Shown piece after piece: positions 14,080 through 26,800 of a stretch of DNA of 64,000 bases. Position 1 is the first letter of the stretch. The number at the start of each line of letters is the position of its first letter. This DNA is from Loxodes magnus. Taxonomy: Eukaryota > Ciliophora > Karyorelictea > Loxodida > Loxodidae. Location: positions 105,299 to 169,298 of the forward strand of contig CAMPDV010000897.1 of assembly GCA_946699065.1 (NCBI GenBank), read 5' to 3'. A program made the position numbers and the translations under genes. The notes beneath the pieces were generated by a model. The model was given only the letters and a program-made list of their open reading frames with translations, had not been told where the DNA came from and searched no databases.

Positions 14080-17000
14080 ATTTAAAGGTTTAATAAATGA
14101 ATAAATATAATAAAGCCTTATAAGCTATTATATCATATATTTACTTATCTAACTTAGTTATCAAGTATTATGATTGTATTTATTACTGTTTACTATTATT
14201 TTCATTGAACTTTAATTCAATGATTTATATTTTTATCTCTATTTAGCACTAAATAAAGTCTATAAAATCCTAAAAGCTAATTTAGTTATATAAAAGCATA
14301 AAACATTGTTAAGAGATATTTTTTTAGGTAATAAGCCATAAAATTTTAGAGTTTAAGCCCAAAAATTTTAATTTATTGGAGGAGGAAAATTTTACGAATA
14401 GAACTTAAACTTGAAATTGAATTAACCTAAATAAAGCTATTCTCTATAAAGTAGCTAGAAGTTTATTTTCATCTTAGAAAATGATTAAATTAAAATCTGA
14501 TTCTTAGACTTTCAAAGTTGAGAAAATAATTAAATTAACTAAGATTCTAGTTAGCATTTTAAATGTAAACTAACTAAAAATAATTTGTTCTTATTGTAAT
14601 AAATTTATTATGCAAGTACCTTGTTATTAAGGGATTTAGGATTAATAAGTCTCTTAAATATTTATAAAATTAACAATCTCAAAATTATATAAATCATGAA
14701 AATAGATTCTTTCTTAACCTTTTAGTCAGTTTATTTTAGTTATAACACTAGATAGCTAAGCTAATATTTATTTATATTATAATAGATAGGACTATCTTTT
14801 CCCTAGCTTTCCTTTTTTCTGATTTTCTACTAAATTAAAAAAATTAAAGTCATTAATTTTGATTTATAGTTTGATTATGATTAGAGTTAAAGCCTAAGTT
14901 AAAGAGAAAAGTTTTAATGAGTAAGTAGTAGAATTAATTATGTATCTGTGATTCTAAAGCAATCAAAGCTATAAATATCAAAATTGATGCTGCTGAAAAG
15001 GGAAAATGAAAAAGTAAATTAATTTAGGAATAATACACATAATTTAACGTTAGAAAAACATTTAAAGAAATGTAAGCTTTCATAAATCTAGAAAAAGCTT
15101 TCATCTGCTAGTAAGTTATTATTATTTAAAGCTATGAAATTAATTTATAATAAACTTAGGTTATTGGATATAATAATATCATTCCTATTTTAATTTAAGC
15201 TTTTAGGTTTAAATTATCATATTTTCTTTTAACTTTAAAGTTAAATTCTATCTATCTTTCAATCAAGTTTATTAAATCCTTAAGAATTTTTAAAACTTCA
15301 GATGATTAAAAAAATCTTAAACTTTTAAAATTTTCAAATCTCGTTATACTTTAAATTAAAATCTAATTATTCTGATATCAATTCCCCTTTAGCTTCATAG
15401 TATAATCATAAAGATCCTTGTATTCTATTTATCTATTATGATGTTAATCTTAGTAATATGGATTTAAAATAAGCACATTATTAATAAATTATATTCCTAT
15501 ACACAAACCTATCTTTCGAGTCTAAAGCATGCTAAACTTTTAGTATTTATATTTTGTTTTAAAAGTAGAAAGTTTATTTCCTCTTAATATTAAGAGCTAT
15601 TCTTAAGATGAGCTTCATATTTTATTTGGAGACTAAATAATCATCTTTCTCAGAAATTATTTTAAAAATTAGCTTTGGTATTGATAGATCAAATTAATTT
15701 CCTATCTTTATTTCAAGCATCTTAAAGAGAAATGATTAGGTTATAAAGACTAAAAAATAGTAAAGCCTAATGCTTAAATAAAATTAGGTAAAAGTAACTA
15801 AAACCATTTAAAGCAAATAAATAGTGATTTTATAAATATACTTATAAATAGAAGATATAAGCAATAATTTTTATCTATCTTAATTGTAGTAAATGAAAGA
15901 ACTTTAAATATAACCTTTGATAGCTTTTATTTTTATTACTATCTTTATTAAAAGAGTATAAGGGATTATATTTAAAGGCTAAATCTGATTAAACTTCTAG
16001 ATTAGTCAATTATTTATAAATTAAGAAATAAATGAATGCTAGATCTAATTAACTGTCATTTAATTAAATTATTAGCCTCTTAAAGAAGTTAACTAGTAAC
16101 TTAACTCAATCAAAGTTGCATTTTTGATTTATATCAAAGTGTATCATACAATTAAAAAGGTAATTAGGTAATTAAATCTATAATTGATTGCAAATAGCGA
16201 CTATATCAAATAATAGCAGGGGAATGAGACAAGAAAATATAATAGAGTAAAATATTTAAGGGTATTGATTTAATAATTTTGAGAAATAAAAGAAATATTA
16301 GTCTTTGCTAATTTAAAAAGAAATAAGGTGAAATAATTAAATAATTATAGAGAACAATTAATAGACTAGTGTAGATATAAGCAATCTAAGTATAACTTAA
16401 AAAATTATTACAATAGAATTATCTTTATTTAATAAAGAGTTTAAAGCTATATAGCTAAATTAATTAACTACACCTTTTATTTTATAAATTTCTTAACTAA
16501 ATGTATTTCCCTTATATAGTAAAATTGTAGTTCTACTTGCGTATTTTAAATCAGTATCTCTTTTATTATAAAGTAGAGAATAATATAATGTAGTTCATTA
16601 AGAAAGCACTAATGTTTATGTAAGTATCTAAGAAGATTATTTTGATAGGACTATTATTTATCTAAAATAATAAGCTAAGATTTTTATAAATTTACTAGAA
16701 GCATTAAAATAAAAGAAATTTAACTAATTTAAGCTATATTTTATAATTATTCATCTTATTAAACACACTATTTTTCTTATTTTCTCTAATTAAATTTTTA
16801 ATCTTGGTAAAAGACTAAAAGAATTTATAAATATGCTTAATAAACTAGCTCTTAAGCAACTTGCAAAACAAAATTAAGATAATAAACATTTGTTTGGAAA
16901 AATAAATCCTTTTTAATAAGCAATACAATACGAATATTAGCATTTTAAGGATCTCTTAGATTAGCTTTGCCTTTCATAAATGCTTGTGAAGAAGATGAAA

Positions 17001-18628
17001 TTTAAATAATTAGGAATCTACCTAGTTTAGATTATTGTAGAAGAATCTAAATGATTTTGCTTTAAATAGCACTAAGTATTTACTATATAAATTATAGTAA
17101 TGTAAATAAATATTAGGCTATATATCAGAAGTCTTAGCTAATTTAAGTAAGGTTTTTAAGAAACTATAATTAATATAAAAAGCATTTTAGAAAGAGTAAA
17201 ATAATAAAAATAAAAAAAATGTTGATAAAGCTAGACTAGAAAATATAATAAGGCATTAAGTTTAAGTAAAGCAAAATAAAAAATTAATATAATATAAAAT
17301 ATCAGAGATATGGTATAGGGATAAAGCGCTAATATTCACAGTTTTTAAATCACTCAGTCTTTAAAATATTTTAGTATTAGAGGATATTCGTATTGCTCTC
17401 TAAATTAGAATTAAAAAATACTTATAAATGACTAAAGGAAGGTTAATAATGTAGTTAGCTTTAATTTAATAAGATATTACTATTTGCATCCAATATTTAA
17501 GGTATTTTAAATCAACGATATTTTATATGGTAAATAGTGAAATAAAAGGTTGCTTTATTTAATGCTTTTAAAGTAAATGACTCTATTTTTATTCATCTAT
17601 GATCTAATAATATATCTAGTGCAATTAGAAGTTTATAATCTCCAGCAAATACAAAAACCCTCTTCATTAGATCAAATTAAAATACGAAAAATAAATTAGA
17701 CAATAAAGAAATACACTTATATAACTAAATTATTTACAAGTATTTCTATATACGAATCTAATGAGGACTGATATAAATTATAGTGACATAACTAATTTTA
17801 GCATACTTAATGATTTAGTTATATGAAGCATTTGTAAAATTCATAACTATTTGTTTGTTAGGTTAATAAAGCAATTCAGACTTATAGAAAAAGAGTTATG
17901 GCTTTTCTATCCTAAAGAGTAATAAAATCTTCGAAATTTTTTAAATGAATATTTTAAGAATTTTGTTTAATATGATTTGCTTCTAGATAGTTACAATAGT
18001 ATCAGTCTATTAAATGTATAAAGCTATATACTTCTTAAAATAAAATTAACTTAAATTTATTAAGAATATTCCTTAATGAAATTAAAGAATAGTGGATATC
18101 AAAATTATTTAGAATGGATTAAAGAAGTAGATAAGGAAATATCAAAGTAGATATGTTAATTTAAAAGAGATTAATAATAATCATTTGAGGTATATGGAGA
18201 ACTTACTTGATGAAATATAAGTTTGGAATATTAAAAAAATTTGAAAAAATGCAAACCTATTTATTATATATGAATTATATAACCACTATTTAATAATGGT
18301 ATTAAATTATGATTAAGAAAAATTAATTAAGCAAGTGTAATTAATATAAAATTTTAATAGGTAAAATATATAAGAATGAAAGCTTAGAAACGGATTGAAC
18401 TTTATACCAATAAACATTAACATTTGGTATGATGAGAAACAATTTTAAAATGGATTTTGTAATTAAATGGCTTGAAGTATATGAAAATTATTAAAAATAT
18501 CATAAAGACTGGAATAAAGCCCTAGTTATAATGTGATTATGCAATTATTAATATTGCAGGAAACAAAAAAGAAGTGAATTAATTTATATCATCAATATGA
18601 TATAATAACTAAAATAAGCTGTCTAAAT
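14080..18628. other. Intergenic region, partly an old repeat
   Basis: This separates the 5' end of the giant gene from the 3' end of receptor copy 1. About 14250-16100 is related, in the same orientation, to about 34800-36400, so it is a third, diverged member of the repeat that also forms the inverted arms near receptor copy 2. Apart from a 30-codon frame at 14917 nothing looks coding. From about 16.1 to 18.6 kb I recognise nothing. Confidence 0.5.
14917..15009 (+). other. Short conserved frame with Cys-Ile-Cys-Asp-Ser-Lys motif
   Basis: A 30-codon frame starts at ATG (Met-Ser-Lys-Gln-Gln) and ends at TGA. It resembles the frame at 35448-35570: both hold Gln-(Leu/Ile)-Cys-Ile-Cys-Asp-Ser-Lys, then Lys-Ala-Ile, and end in TGA. 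Flanking DNA is also related, so this may simply be the best-preserved part of an old repeat, or the last exon of a lost gene. Function unknown. Confidence 0.3.
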
Positions 18629-21600
18629 TCAAAGATTTATTTAATTTAGTAGCTTACCTAGATCTATTTTTAATTCTTCTATACTTTATATTTGGCAATG
18701 ATCTATTAAAGCAACTTAAACTTTCATATAATTTTAAGAAATATGAAAATCTTTTATAGTTTGAAAAAATTTTGATTGAAAGTATTTTTTAAAACTTTTT
18801 TAAATAAGTTAAAATTATTTATTATCATAAGTTAGATCAGATTCCTTTTAATTTGATACTTTCTCTTCTCCCTTATTATCTTATTTTTCTTCTTGAAATA
18901 TGTTGGAGCTACTCCTTCTACATTGTGAACTTATACTTTCAATGACTGAGACTTCTTATAATTCTTTCTTTTAATACTTCTATGAAATAATTTACTATTC
19001 TTTTGATAAATCCTCTTATTATTTTTCTTGGCTCTATTAATTTTAAATTTATTCTTCTTTTTCAAGCTAGATTTCGTACTGGAATTTTATGGCATCTTTA
19101 GTTTCTTCTAATATAGAATTTTCTATTTAGCTATCCTTTTAGATTATCAACTGCTTTACTATCAATTACTCTTTGTCTTGGTTACTAAAGTAATTTTACT
19201 CTTTAAGTTCATTTTATTCTTACTTGTCAGTTTTTTATCCTCCTTCTTGATCATAGTCTAAGTTATCTTTTTCTTAAAATATTTAGCTCTTTATATCCAA
19301 TAAAGAGTTTTATTTAATTCTCAGTAAGGATTCTTTAAATTCCCTTTCCTTTAGCGTTGAAGCTCTTCTTACATTAACTAGCAATATTTTTCTCATTTCA
19401 GAAGTTCTAGTCTTCTATATGTTTATATGATCAGCTAACAAACTTACATTTGCCCAAGGTCTAAAAGCAAACCTAAATAACTTAATTAAGTCTGGCTTAT
19501 ACTGCTTTAGGTAGTTAGGAAATTATCTCTAATATAGCATTCCAATCAAAACTATAAAACTAGAACCTATAATAAAGGATATAAAAGGAGCTTAAGAATC
19601 TTCGATTATTAGCCCTATAGTTGCTAATAATGAAATATAAGAAACAAGAAGAAATAGCATTAACTGTATTGCATTTACTTTCATGAATGAGTATGGCTTT
19701 ATTAAGTAAATCAGTATAGCGAATGTAAATGTTGAGGCTGAATAAAAAAATCCTTGAAATATGCTATATTTTCCTTTAGTCAATCGGTTTAAAACATTGA
19801 TAAGAACTTAGAAGTAAACTCTTAGTAAAATGAATTTAGATTATTGCTTTATATGTAAATGCTCGTGTAAGTCTTATCAATGAGGTTAAATTAGCATAAC
19901 TAAAGGTAGGTAGAAACTTAAGATGATACTTGAAAATATTATGGTCATTATATGAAATTTTGAAAAGCATGACAGTGAACAATCAAAAATTAGAAAGCTT
20001 TCATCCCAACTCAAAGAAGAACTTAAGTTGTTATCACGACCATAAAGACACTAAAATGGCTCAGTTAAAATAAAAAGAATAGGAAGAAAAGTAATTTCTA
20101 TCAATGATTAAGTTAAGCTATAGGAAAGATTTCCTATTCATCTTAAAAAGCTAAACCTTTCTTCAAAAACTACCTCAAATCTGCATAAGAAAGCTATAAT
20201 AAAAATAACGGTAATAACTGCAATTGAACCAAAGGAAAAATAAACAATTCAGTTAAAAATAATAGGGAACTTGTAATTTACCAAGTCTAATGTAAAAGTC
20301 TAAATTAAGATATCTACTTCTTTAGGAAATAAAGCATCTAAATTAGGACCAATAGCTAAAAATTAAATGAACTAAACTATAAGAGTAAATATAAATTCTT
20401 AATCATCATTTGACATTCAGACTTCCTTGCTTATTTTTTAATAATTTGTTTTATTTCATAATTTTAAGCCAATTAAAAGAGTAATAAATGAATATGTCAG
20501 AATAGTAAGCATAGCAATTAAATCTACTTTATAACCTTCCTTAAACTCAGAAACTCATCTTTCAGTAAAGTCACAATTATCATCATAAATAGGGAAAGAA
20601 TCTGATAAAGGGCTAGTAGAATTATCATTTCAATAGTTATATGGAGCAAGTTAATTTCAAACTATAGCACAAGTAGAGCAATATTCAAGAAAAGGGATTA
20701 AATGTAGATTTTAGTTTTCATCATAAATGTTATTGATAAAGTTACAGTTAAGATTATCTCTAAAATTTTCGTTTTGTTTGAATTTTATAGTTCCACTACA
20801 ACCGGTAAACTTTTCATACCTAATATGATAAGAAAGTGTTTTTGGATCATAATAATCTTAACCTTTTTCAATGCATTTTTGGATTCCATTTGCTATGATA
20901 AGAGGTTATTCTACATAGTAGCAAGGCGAAATGCTAATGTTTACACATTCTTATTATACTTGCATCATTTACTGACCAAACTCTCCTATATACTCAGTAG
21001 GGGTAATAGTGATAGATCCTTGCAAAATCTTTCTAATATATTCCTTCTATTGTAAATCTTTAGCATTGTTTTCAACTACACTAGCAGCATAAATTAAAAT
21101 AAATTCAATATCTCCAGATTTTCATCCCAGTTCAATAATCTTATTTACTAGTCTTCAAACAGAGTCGACAGCAGGGAATCCTAAAATAATTTTAATTTCT
21201 CTTTCTAAAATTTATTTAGCTAATATATCATAATTAGTCTAATTTTTAGTTTAATTTCTGTTATATATTGTAGTATCATTATCATTTATAATTCTCTTAC
21301 CATTCAACTAAGCTCATTGTTTAATTTTGTTATGAATCTATTCGTTAGAAGGTTCAATTTGTTCAGATATTAAACCAAATTTATTTCATTTATTTTTTTC
21401 TAGATACTTAATATACATATTTGCAATTATCTATCAGGATATGTAATTGTTAATAGCATTAGAATATAACTGAGTTTCCTATAAGAGATCTTCTCTACTT
21501 GCGTAAATATATGGAATTTCTATTCCCATTGATTGTAGAACTTTATATGCAGGTAATCAACTTAAGATTACAATGCTTCCCTAATGGCCAACTCCTAGAT

Positions 21601-22948
21601 TGTAATAGCCTTCTATAAAAGTTTATAGAGTTTAGCTCAAATTGTTATATAATCCACCATACGAGAATGAATTGGCTTTCAAGTGCTAATTTTTCAAAAT
21701 TTATTTATCTTTGTTAATAAAATCGACTATGCATGGAATATGTATAGGCGGGAGTACAATAGCAAAGTAGTTAGCTACACCATTAGGTTCCTTATCATTA
21801 GCTGAGTAAGACATTTCAACAGTTTAAATTTCAGGAGGAGGTTTTAAGCTAGGTCCAGGGTATATAACATCTGCAGTGGATATAATTGATTAGCCTTTAA
21901 TTTAATAAATTTAAACAGGAATTTTATCCTAAAGATTATAAACCGAGAACTCTTAGTTTAGCTACCTCTAATTACCGAACATTCTACTTTTAAACTGGTT
22001 AAATAGCTATTTAAAACTGGTAGCTTAGTTCTATTTATTCAGACTATTTAAAAAATCAAAGAGTGAAAGTAGATATTAAATGTAGTAGCCAGTTAGTTCG
22101 AAATAGTTTTTAGGGATGAATTGTTTAGGAGTAAGAGCTATCATTCCATTATCTAATATACCTATATGAATTTTAGATCTATTATGCACTAAGTAAGTTA
22201 TATCTGGATTTATTAGATTAGAGGATTCTAATCCTATAATTCAGGCATATTAATCTCCTGCCATTTTATAGAAAGTAGAGAAAGTAAGAATATAAGCTTG
22301 TCAACATACATCTGCTTACATCAAAATGATTGAAGATCCTCATACTCTAACTGCGATTGGAATTTCAACTAAAAGTCTTTTTTAGATATAACTATTATTG
22401 CAGCTATTTTGGTTTAATCCATAATAAGAGTTTAGAGGAATATTTGCTGATTGGCTGATAAAGTGGGATCCTTCGCTGAAAAACTCTTACGCTTTGTAAA
22501 ATCTAGCTTCTTATTAGCTAACATAGGTAATTTTTCTGAACTACAATTCCTTTAATAAAGTCTATAAAGCTTTACCTTCTTCCTAGTAACTTGGCATTAC
22601 TCAGTAAACATTTTCCTTCGGATGGTATTTATCTGATCTATATGCCACGAAGAGTAACTGATTACTCAACTGAGAGAGTTTTTAAGTATACAAAAGATTG
22701 AAAGTCAAATCGATAATACCTAATATTCCAGAATTCTACATCTTTTGCTCAATTAACTCCACACTAAAGTTAAGATTCTACAAAGTAAGAGGAATAGGTA
22801 TGAAGTTAGTATGATTGAACTTACTTACATAAATATATTAGCAAACTGAGTTCATTATATAAGGAATAGTATGTGGTGAGCTTATTACGAGAAGATTAAA
22901 GGAATTTACCTGATTTATAAGTCAGAAAACAATAAGTAACGAATACAT
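18629..22948 (-). CDS. Class C GPCR-like receptor with two Venus-flytrap domains, copy 1
   Basis: The frame of 1439 codons is open throughout and collinear with copy 2: both place the conserved Met-Thr-Lys of a late TM region 1055 codons after the start. It begins with a signal peptide (Met-Tyr-Ser-Leu-Leu). Two tandem ANF-receptor/periplasmic-binding-like lobes follow (about residues 17-375 and 376-740), then a Cys-containing linker, about eight hydrophobic segments (~810-1140) and a long Glu/Gln/Lys-rich cytoplasmic tail. The first Venus-flytrap domain ends in the Tyr-Pro-Gly ... Pro-Pro-Pro pattern typical of such domains. The family binds small ligands extracellularly; ligand and coupling are unknown here. 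The tail is longer than in copy 2, and similarity to copy 3 continues into it, so this is the best reference for the ancestral C-terminus. The TGA at 18629-18631 is the first in-frame TGA after the conserved region. A Gag-type retroposon sits about 90 bp upstream of the start. Confidence 0.82.
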
Positions 22949-23026
22949 TTTGAAACTTATTTCTAAATTAAATAAGAAAATAAAGATCTACTTTATTTCT
23001 TCAACTTCCTTTTATCTAATCTATTA
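22949..23026 (-). promoter_or_regulatory. Shared upstream region of receptor copy 1
   Basis: The bases before the start codon are related to those before copies 2 and 3 (AT-rich, with a shared TTTATTTTC block). I infer that they carry the 5' leader and core promoter. No defined promoter motif is recognised. In copies 2 and 3 the related sequence continues without interruption; here it is broken by an 837-bp insertion. Confidence 0.35.
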
Positions 23027-23039
23027 TATAAGCCTCTTT
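23027..23039 (+). repeat. Target-site duplication, left copy (13 bp)
   Basis: TATAAGCCTCTTT occurs here and again, identical, at 23877-23889, flanking the Gag-type element. Confidence 0.88.
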
Positions 23040-23048
23040 AAAAAAAAA

Positions 23049-23690
23049 ATGGATTAATCTCTTCGACTCTCAAAAAATTAACTTAGAAACCTAAAGAGAA
23101 AAGCGGCAAAAGAAATTTAGAAAAAATAATAACAATAGGAGGAGTCAAGCTCTTCTTCAGAAGGTAAAGTTATGGTAGGATAAATAGAGATAAGTTAACC
23201 TAAAAACGAAACTAATCAAAAACTTTAAATTTAATTAGACCAAATGTAAAAAGTAATCTCAAATTATGAAGAAACAACTTACAACTTAGGCGAAAAAATA
23301 CGGGAACTAATGAGTAACATAGAAGATTAGAACAACGAATTACTAATACTTAGAAGATAACTTATTTGTAGCAAATTAATAACGGAAGAATAACTCTGAA
23401 CTTAATCATAATAAAATTTTAAATACGACACAAAAATGGAAATAGAAAAAATACCAATAGAATTAAAAACAGAATTGAATCCAGAAAAAGAAATGATTGA
23501 TACAAGTTTCATTAAAAGATTAGAAAATATAGAAAATAAATTATCATAAAAAAGAACGAAATAAAGACAATAATACAAACTTTGTTGATGTTGCAAATCA
23601 AATCAACATATTTTAAAAAACTGTTGATAGTGAAAGAAAATAAACGAATAAGAGCAGAAAAGAACATGGAGACAACTCAATAAACTATGA
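23049..23690 (+). CDS. Gag-like protein with CCHC zinc knuckle
   Basis: The frame begins nine bases into the element. About 100 Gln/Lys/Ser-rich residues are followed by a probable coiled coil, a Met-Glu-Ile-Glu segment, and then a canonical CX2CX4HX4C zinc knuckle at about residues 179-192 (CWCCKSNQHILKNC; the Trp is a TGA codon). Knuckles of this type bind nucleic acid in retroelement Gag/ORF1 proteins. The end is uncertain. TGA codons just after the knuckle are read as Trp here and the frame is ended at TGA 23688-23690. If that codon is also Trp, no other TGA occurs before the end of the element. A nucleic-acid chaperone or packaging role is inferred. Confidence 0.7.
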
Positions 23691-23742
23691 ATAACTCCAA
23701 CAGGGATCTACAAATAAAAGCTTTTTGCAAGACCACTTGAAC

Positions 23743-23758
23743 GGTTACAGTGGTAACC
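23743..23758 (+). other. Hairpin in the 3' region of the Gag-type element
   Basis: GGTTACAGTGGTAACC is a perfect 6-bp stem with a 4-base loop. Further downstream CTGG...CCAG encloses TTGCAATT, which looks like a tRNA T-arm. Such structures may be recognised by the reverse transcriptase in trans (inference). Confidence 0.45.
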
Positions 23759-23876
23759 TTCCACTTAATAAAAAGGTCGTGGATCACGCCCACGTTAAAA
23801 AAGCTGTCCGCAGGAACTGGTTGCAATTCCAGAGAATGCAAAACTCTACTAACTTTAAGTATATTATTATTATTAT

Positions 23877-23889
23877 TATAAGCCTCTTT
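23877..23889 (+). repeat. Target-site duplication, right copy (13 bp)
   Basis: Identical to 23027-23039; it follows the ATT tail directly. Confidence 0.88.
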
Positions 23890-26800
23890 TTATTTTAGAT
23901 AGAAGCTTATACTTTTGGATATTTTAAATAGTAGTCTTATCAAATATTTTATTGATTTATACTTTTCAATCATAGAAATATATCTATTTTTTGTTAGTTA
24001 ATGTAAGAATGATTTGGAACCTAAATTTTAATTTTTTCCTAATAATTGTCTTGAAAATAAATTGGCTTAATAATTATAATATAACTCAATTAACTCTTTA
24101 AAATAACCAACAATATTTATAATGATACTCATAACATAATTTCAACAATTATAAAAATAAATTTTTTCTCTCTTTTAGCTTTCTTTGGAAACTTTATTAC
24201 ATTTTTAAAATATATGGTTTAAGAATCTAAATCTTCCATTTATTAATATACTTTTCTTTATTATCCAGCCCTTTAAGAATTTTTATCATTACTTTGGTTT
24301 GCTTATAAAATAGCTTGATTATTTAGAAAATTAAAATTTTTTTTAAAATATTTTTATCTTATTTAGTTTGCTTTATTTCATTGAAGATTATGAGTTCGGT
24401 CCTTCAGGTAATTCACAATTGGTTCATATTATATATTAAATTATTTCTAAATAAAGGTTTATTTCTTATATTATATTTAATTATCAAGCTATAAATGCGA
24501 TATATTAGTTTTATTTATTGATTCTTCCCTATTTATTTATACTATTACTATAAATATATTAAAAACACAGTCTAAGTTAAATCGATTTGGACTTAATTTT
24601 TATTACTTATAAATGATTTTTTGAATATAATTAAAGCATTCATATATAATAATTTTTAAACATTGCTATCATTATTTATCTACATTTGCTTAATACAGAA
24701 TTAATAGATATTTATATAGTTTTTTTTAAACTTAGAATTATGAAAAATAAAAATTTGATAAGTTCTTTAAATTTTTTTACCGCAAAAAGATATTTACTTT
24801 CCTTAAAGGCTAATTTGTTTAAATTTATCGCTTTGTATATTTATTATATTTATCTAAGTTAAATAACTCACTGTATTTTAATAGTTAAAATATTAATATC
24901 TATGCTTAAGGGTAAATAAGTCTTTATAATATAAGCTTGACTTTATAATTTTATTTTAGATGTTTAAGTTTGAAAATAATTCAATTAACTATACATTCGC
25001 TTAATACTTTACATTCATAACATTATATTAGTACATTTAGCTACAAGACCATTAAAATTAGCTTGATCTATGACATAACCTTCTACTTTCAATCACTTAG
25101 ATAATTAACTACTTGCTCACCTTATGAATTTTCTGGATGTTTATGTTAATTAATTAATTTATATAAGTAAATATAGCTATTAGCCTTTAGATGTACTTAT
25201 CTTTATAATTATTTCATAATTTATCATATACAGGTATATGAAAATATTATCTTATAAGAATTTGATATAATAGTATATTTTAAACTATATATATTAGTAT
25301 GTTTTCAATCATTTAACTGAAAATAGTTGATGTATATATTTAATCTTATCATGATGGGTACTTACAAATAAGCCTCATTAAAAGAGAATATTTAATTACA
25401 TTTCTTAACAATTTTTAAGCAGTATTAAATATAAAGTTCAAGTGGATGTTTTACTATATCTTTATTTTTGTTTCTATACAATCAATTATTAAATGGAGAT
25501 TTGGATTAAGATATTTAATTTTTAAAGAGCTTGAATGAATTATTAATATAATTTAGTAATTGGTAGTAGTTTAATATCTAGCTATTTTCATATTTACCTT
25601 TATTTATTCAGTTAACTATATTTAAAATAATCTATTTCTTTTTATTCTTTAGAAAAATTACAGAATATACCAATTAAAATCAATATAAGCTAAATCTTTA
25701 TACTAAATATAAAAGTTATAGCTATATTATATAGTTCCCTAGTTTTTAGCTCAATCTTAAAAGGATAATAAAAGCACTTAAAAGCCAAAATCTAAGTTGA
25801 TGAAAGCTAAAATTTAATAATAAGATAAATTGCTTAGCTATGATATCTATACAAAAGGAATAAGCACCACAGTTCCTAATATAAATACCTAGGAAGTGTT
25901 ATTATTAATCTTAATAATAAAAATGTAAAATTGATAAGGAAATTGTATATAATTTAGCTATATTCTCAATATTTATTACTATAAATAACTCCTTATGCAT
26001 ATTAAAATTTTATTTCTATTTAGAAGTGCTTAATAGACTAATAGGTTAAAATTAAAAGAAATCTAATTATGTTTCTTTATTTAACAAATAAAAGCATCTA
26101 CTTTTATTAGATATTTTTAACAATTTATTAATTTTTAAATTTAATTAGTCTATGGTAAATAATAAGGATTATATTTAAAAATCCTTATTTATTTTCATTT
26201 AGTTTTATGCCTTTGATATTCATCCATATAAGATTAATGTACATTTATCTATATAATAATTGAATATTGCTTATTTCTATTTAGATTTAATTTGAATATC
26301 ATAGAATCAAATAAAGTATTAAATCTTTAATAGTTTAAATTAATTAATGACGAAAAAGATTTAGCTACTTAATGAAACTTTTAGAAAAAGAGAAAAAGCT
26401 CCAGAATTAAAAATTATATAAAGGTTGAAGTTAAGTGAATATATTCAAAAATAATCTCATATTTATGATATAAAGATTTGCTTATAATCTAAGTTTATAA
26501 ATTAAAAGGACTTTAAATAAAATTTACATTTGACACCTGATTTCTCATTATAAATTTAATTTAAGTTTTTTTATTTATAGAATGTAATATTGCTAATTCC
26601 TTTTTTCTTGAAATTGTGTTGAGATTTTTTATTATTTAATTCCTTAGACTTAAATAAAAGAAATAAGATCAATTTAAAAACAAAAAAACAAATGATATAG
26701 CGCAAATTTAATAAACAATTTTAGGATAAAATTCTATTGGATATTCCAACAAAAACTCCAATTTATAATTTCGTTTTTTCTTAAGTTGTTTTGTAAACTT

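Larger units (their letters stand above)
23040..23876 (+). mobile_element. Complete Gag-type retroposon (837 bp)
   Basis: The element lies between perfect 13-bp repeats. It starts with a run of about ten A directly before an ATG, carries one Gag-like reading frame with a zinc knuckle, then a structured region with hairpins, and ends in an ATT microsatellite. Microsatellite 3' tails and target-site duplications of this length are typical of non-LTR (target-primed) retroposition. No reverse transcriptase or endonuclease fits inside, so the element must depend on enzymes encoded elsewhere. Receptor copies 2 and 3 provide the uninterrupted version of the site. Confidence 0.82.

Noticed and set aside
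23863-23880. ATT array as an internal eliminated sequence boundary or telomere-like repeat
   Set aside because: It fits a retroposon tail beside a target-site duplication; no telomeric repeat of any ciliate type is seen, and no TA-bounded IES pattern is evident.
26347-26619. Open frame of ~90 codons starting Met-Thr-Lys-Lys
   Set aside because: With only TGA as stop, frames this long are expected by chance in AT-rich DNA; composition soon becomes Phe/Leu/Asn-rich and no homologue is recognised.
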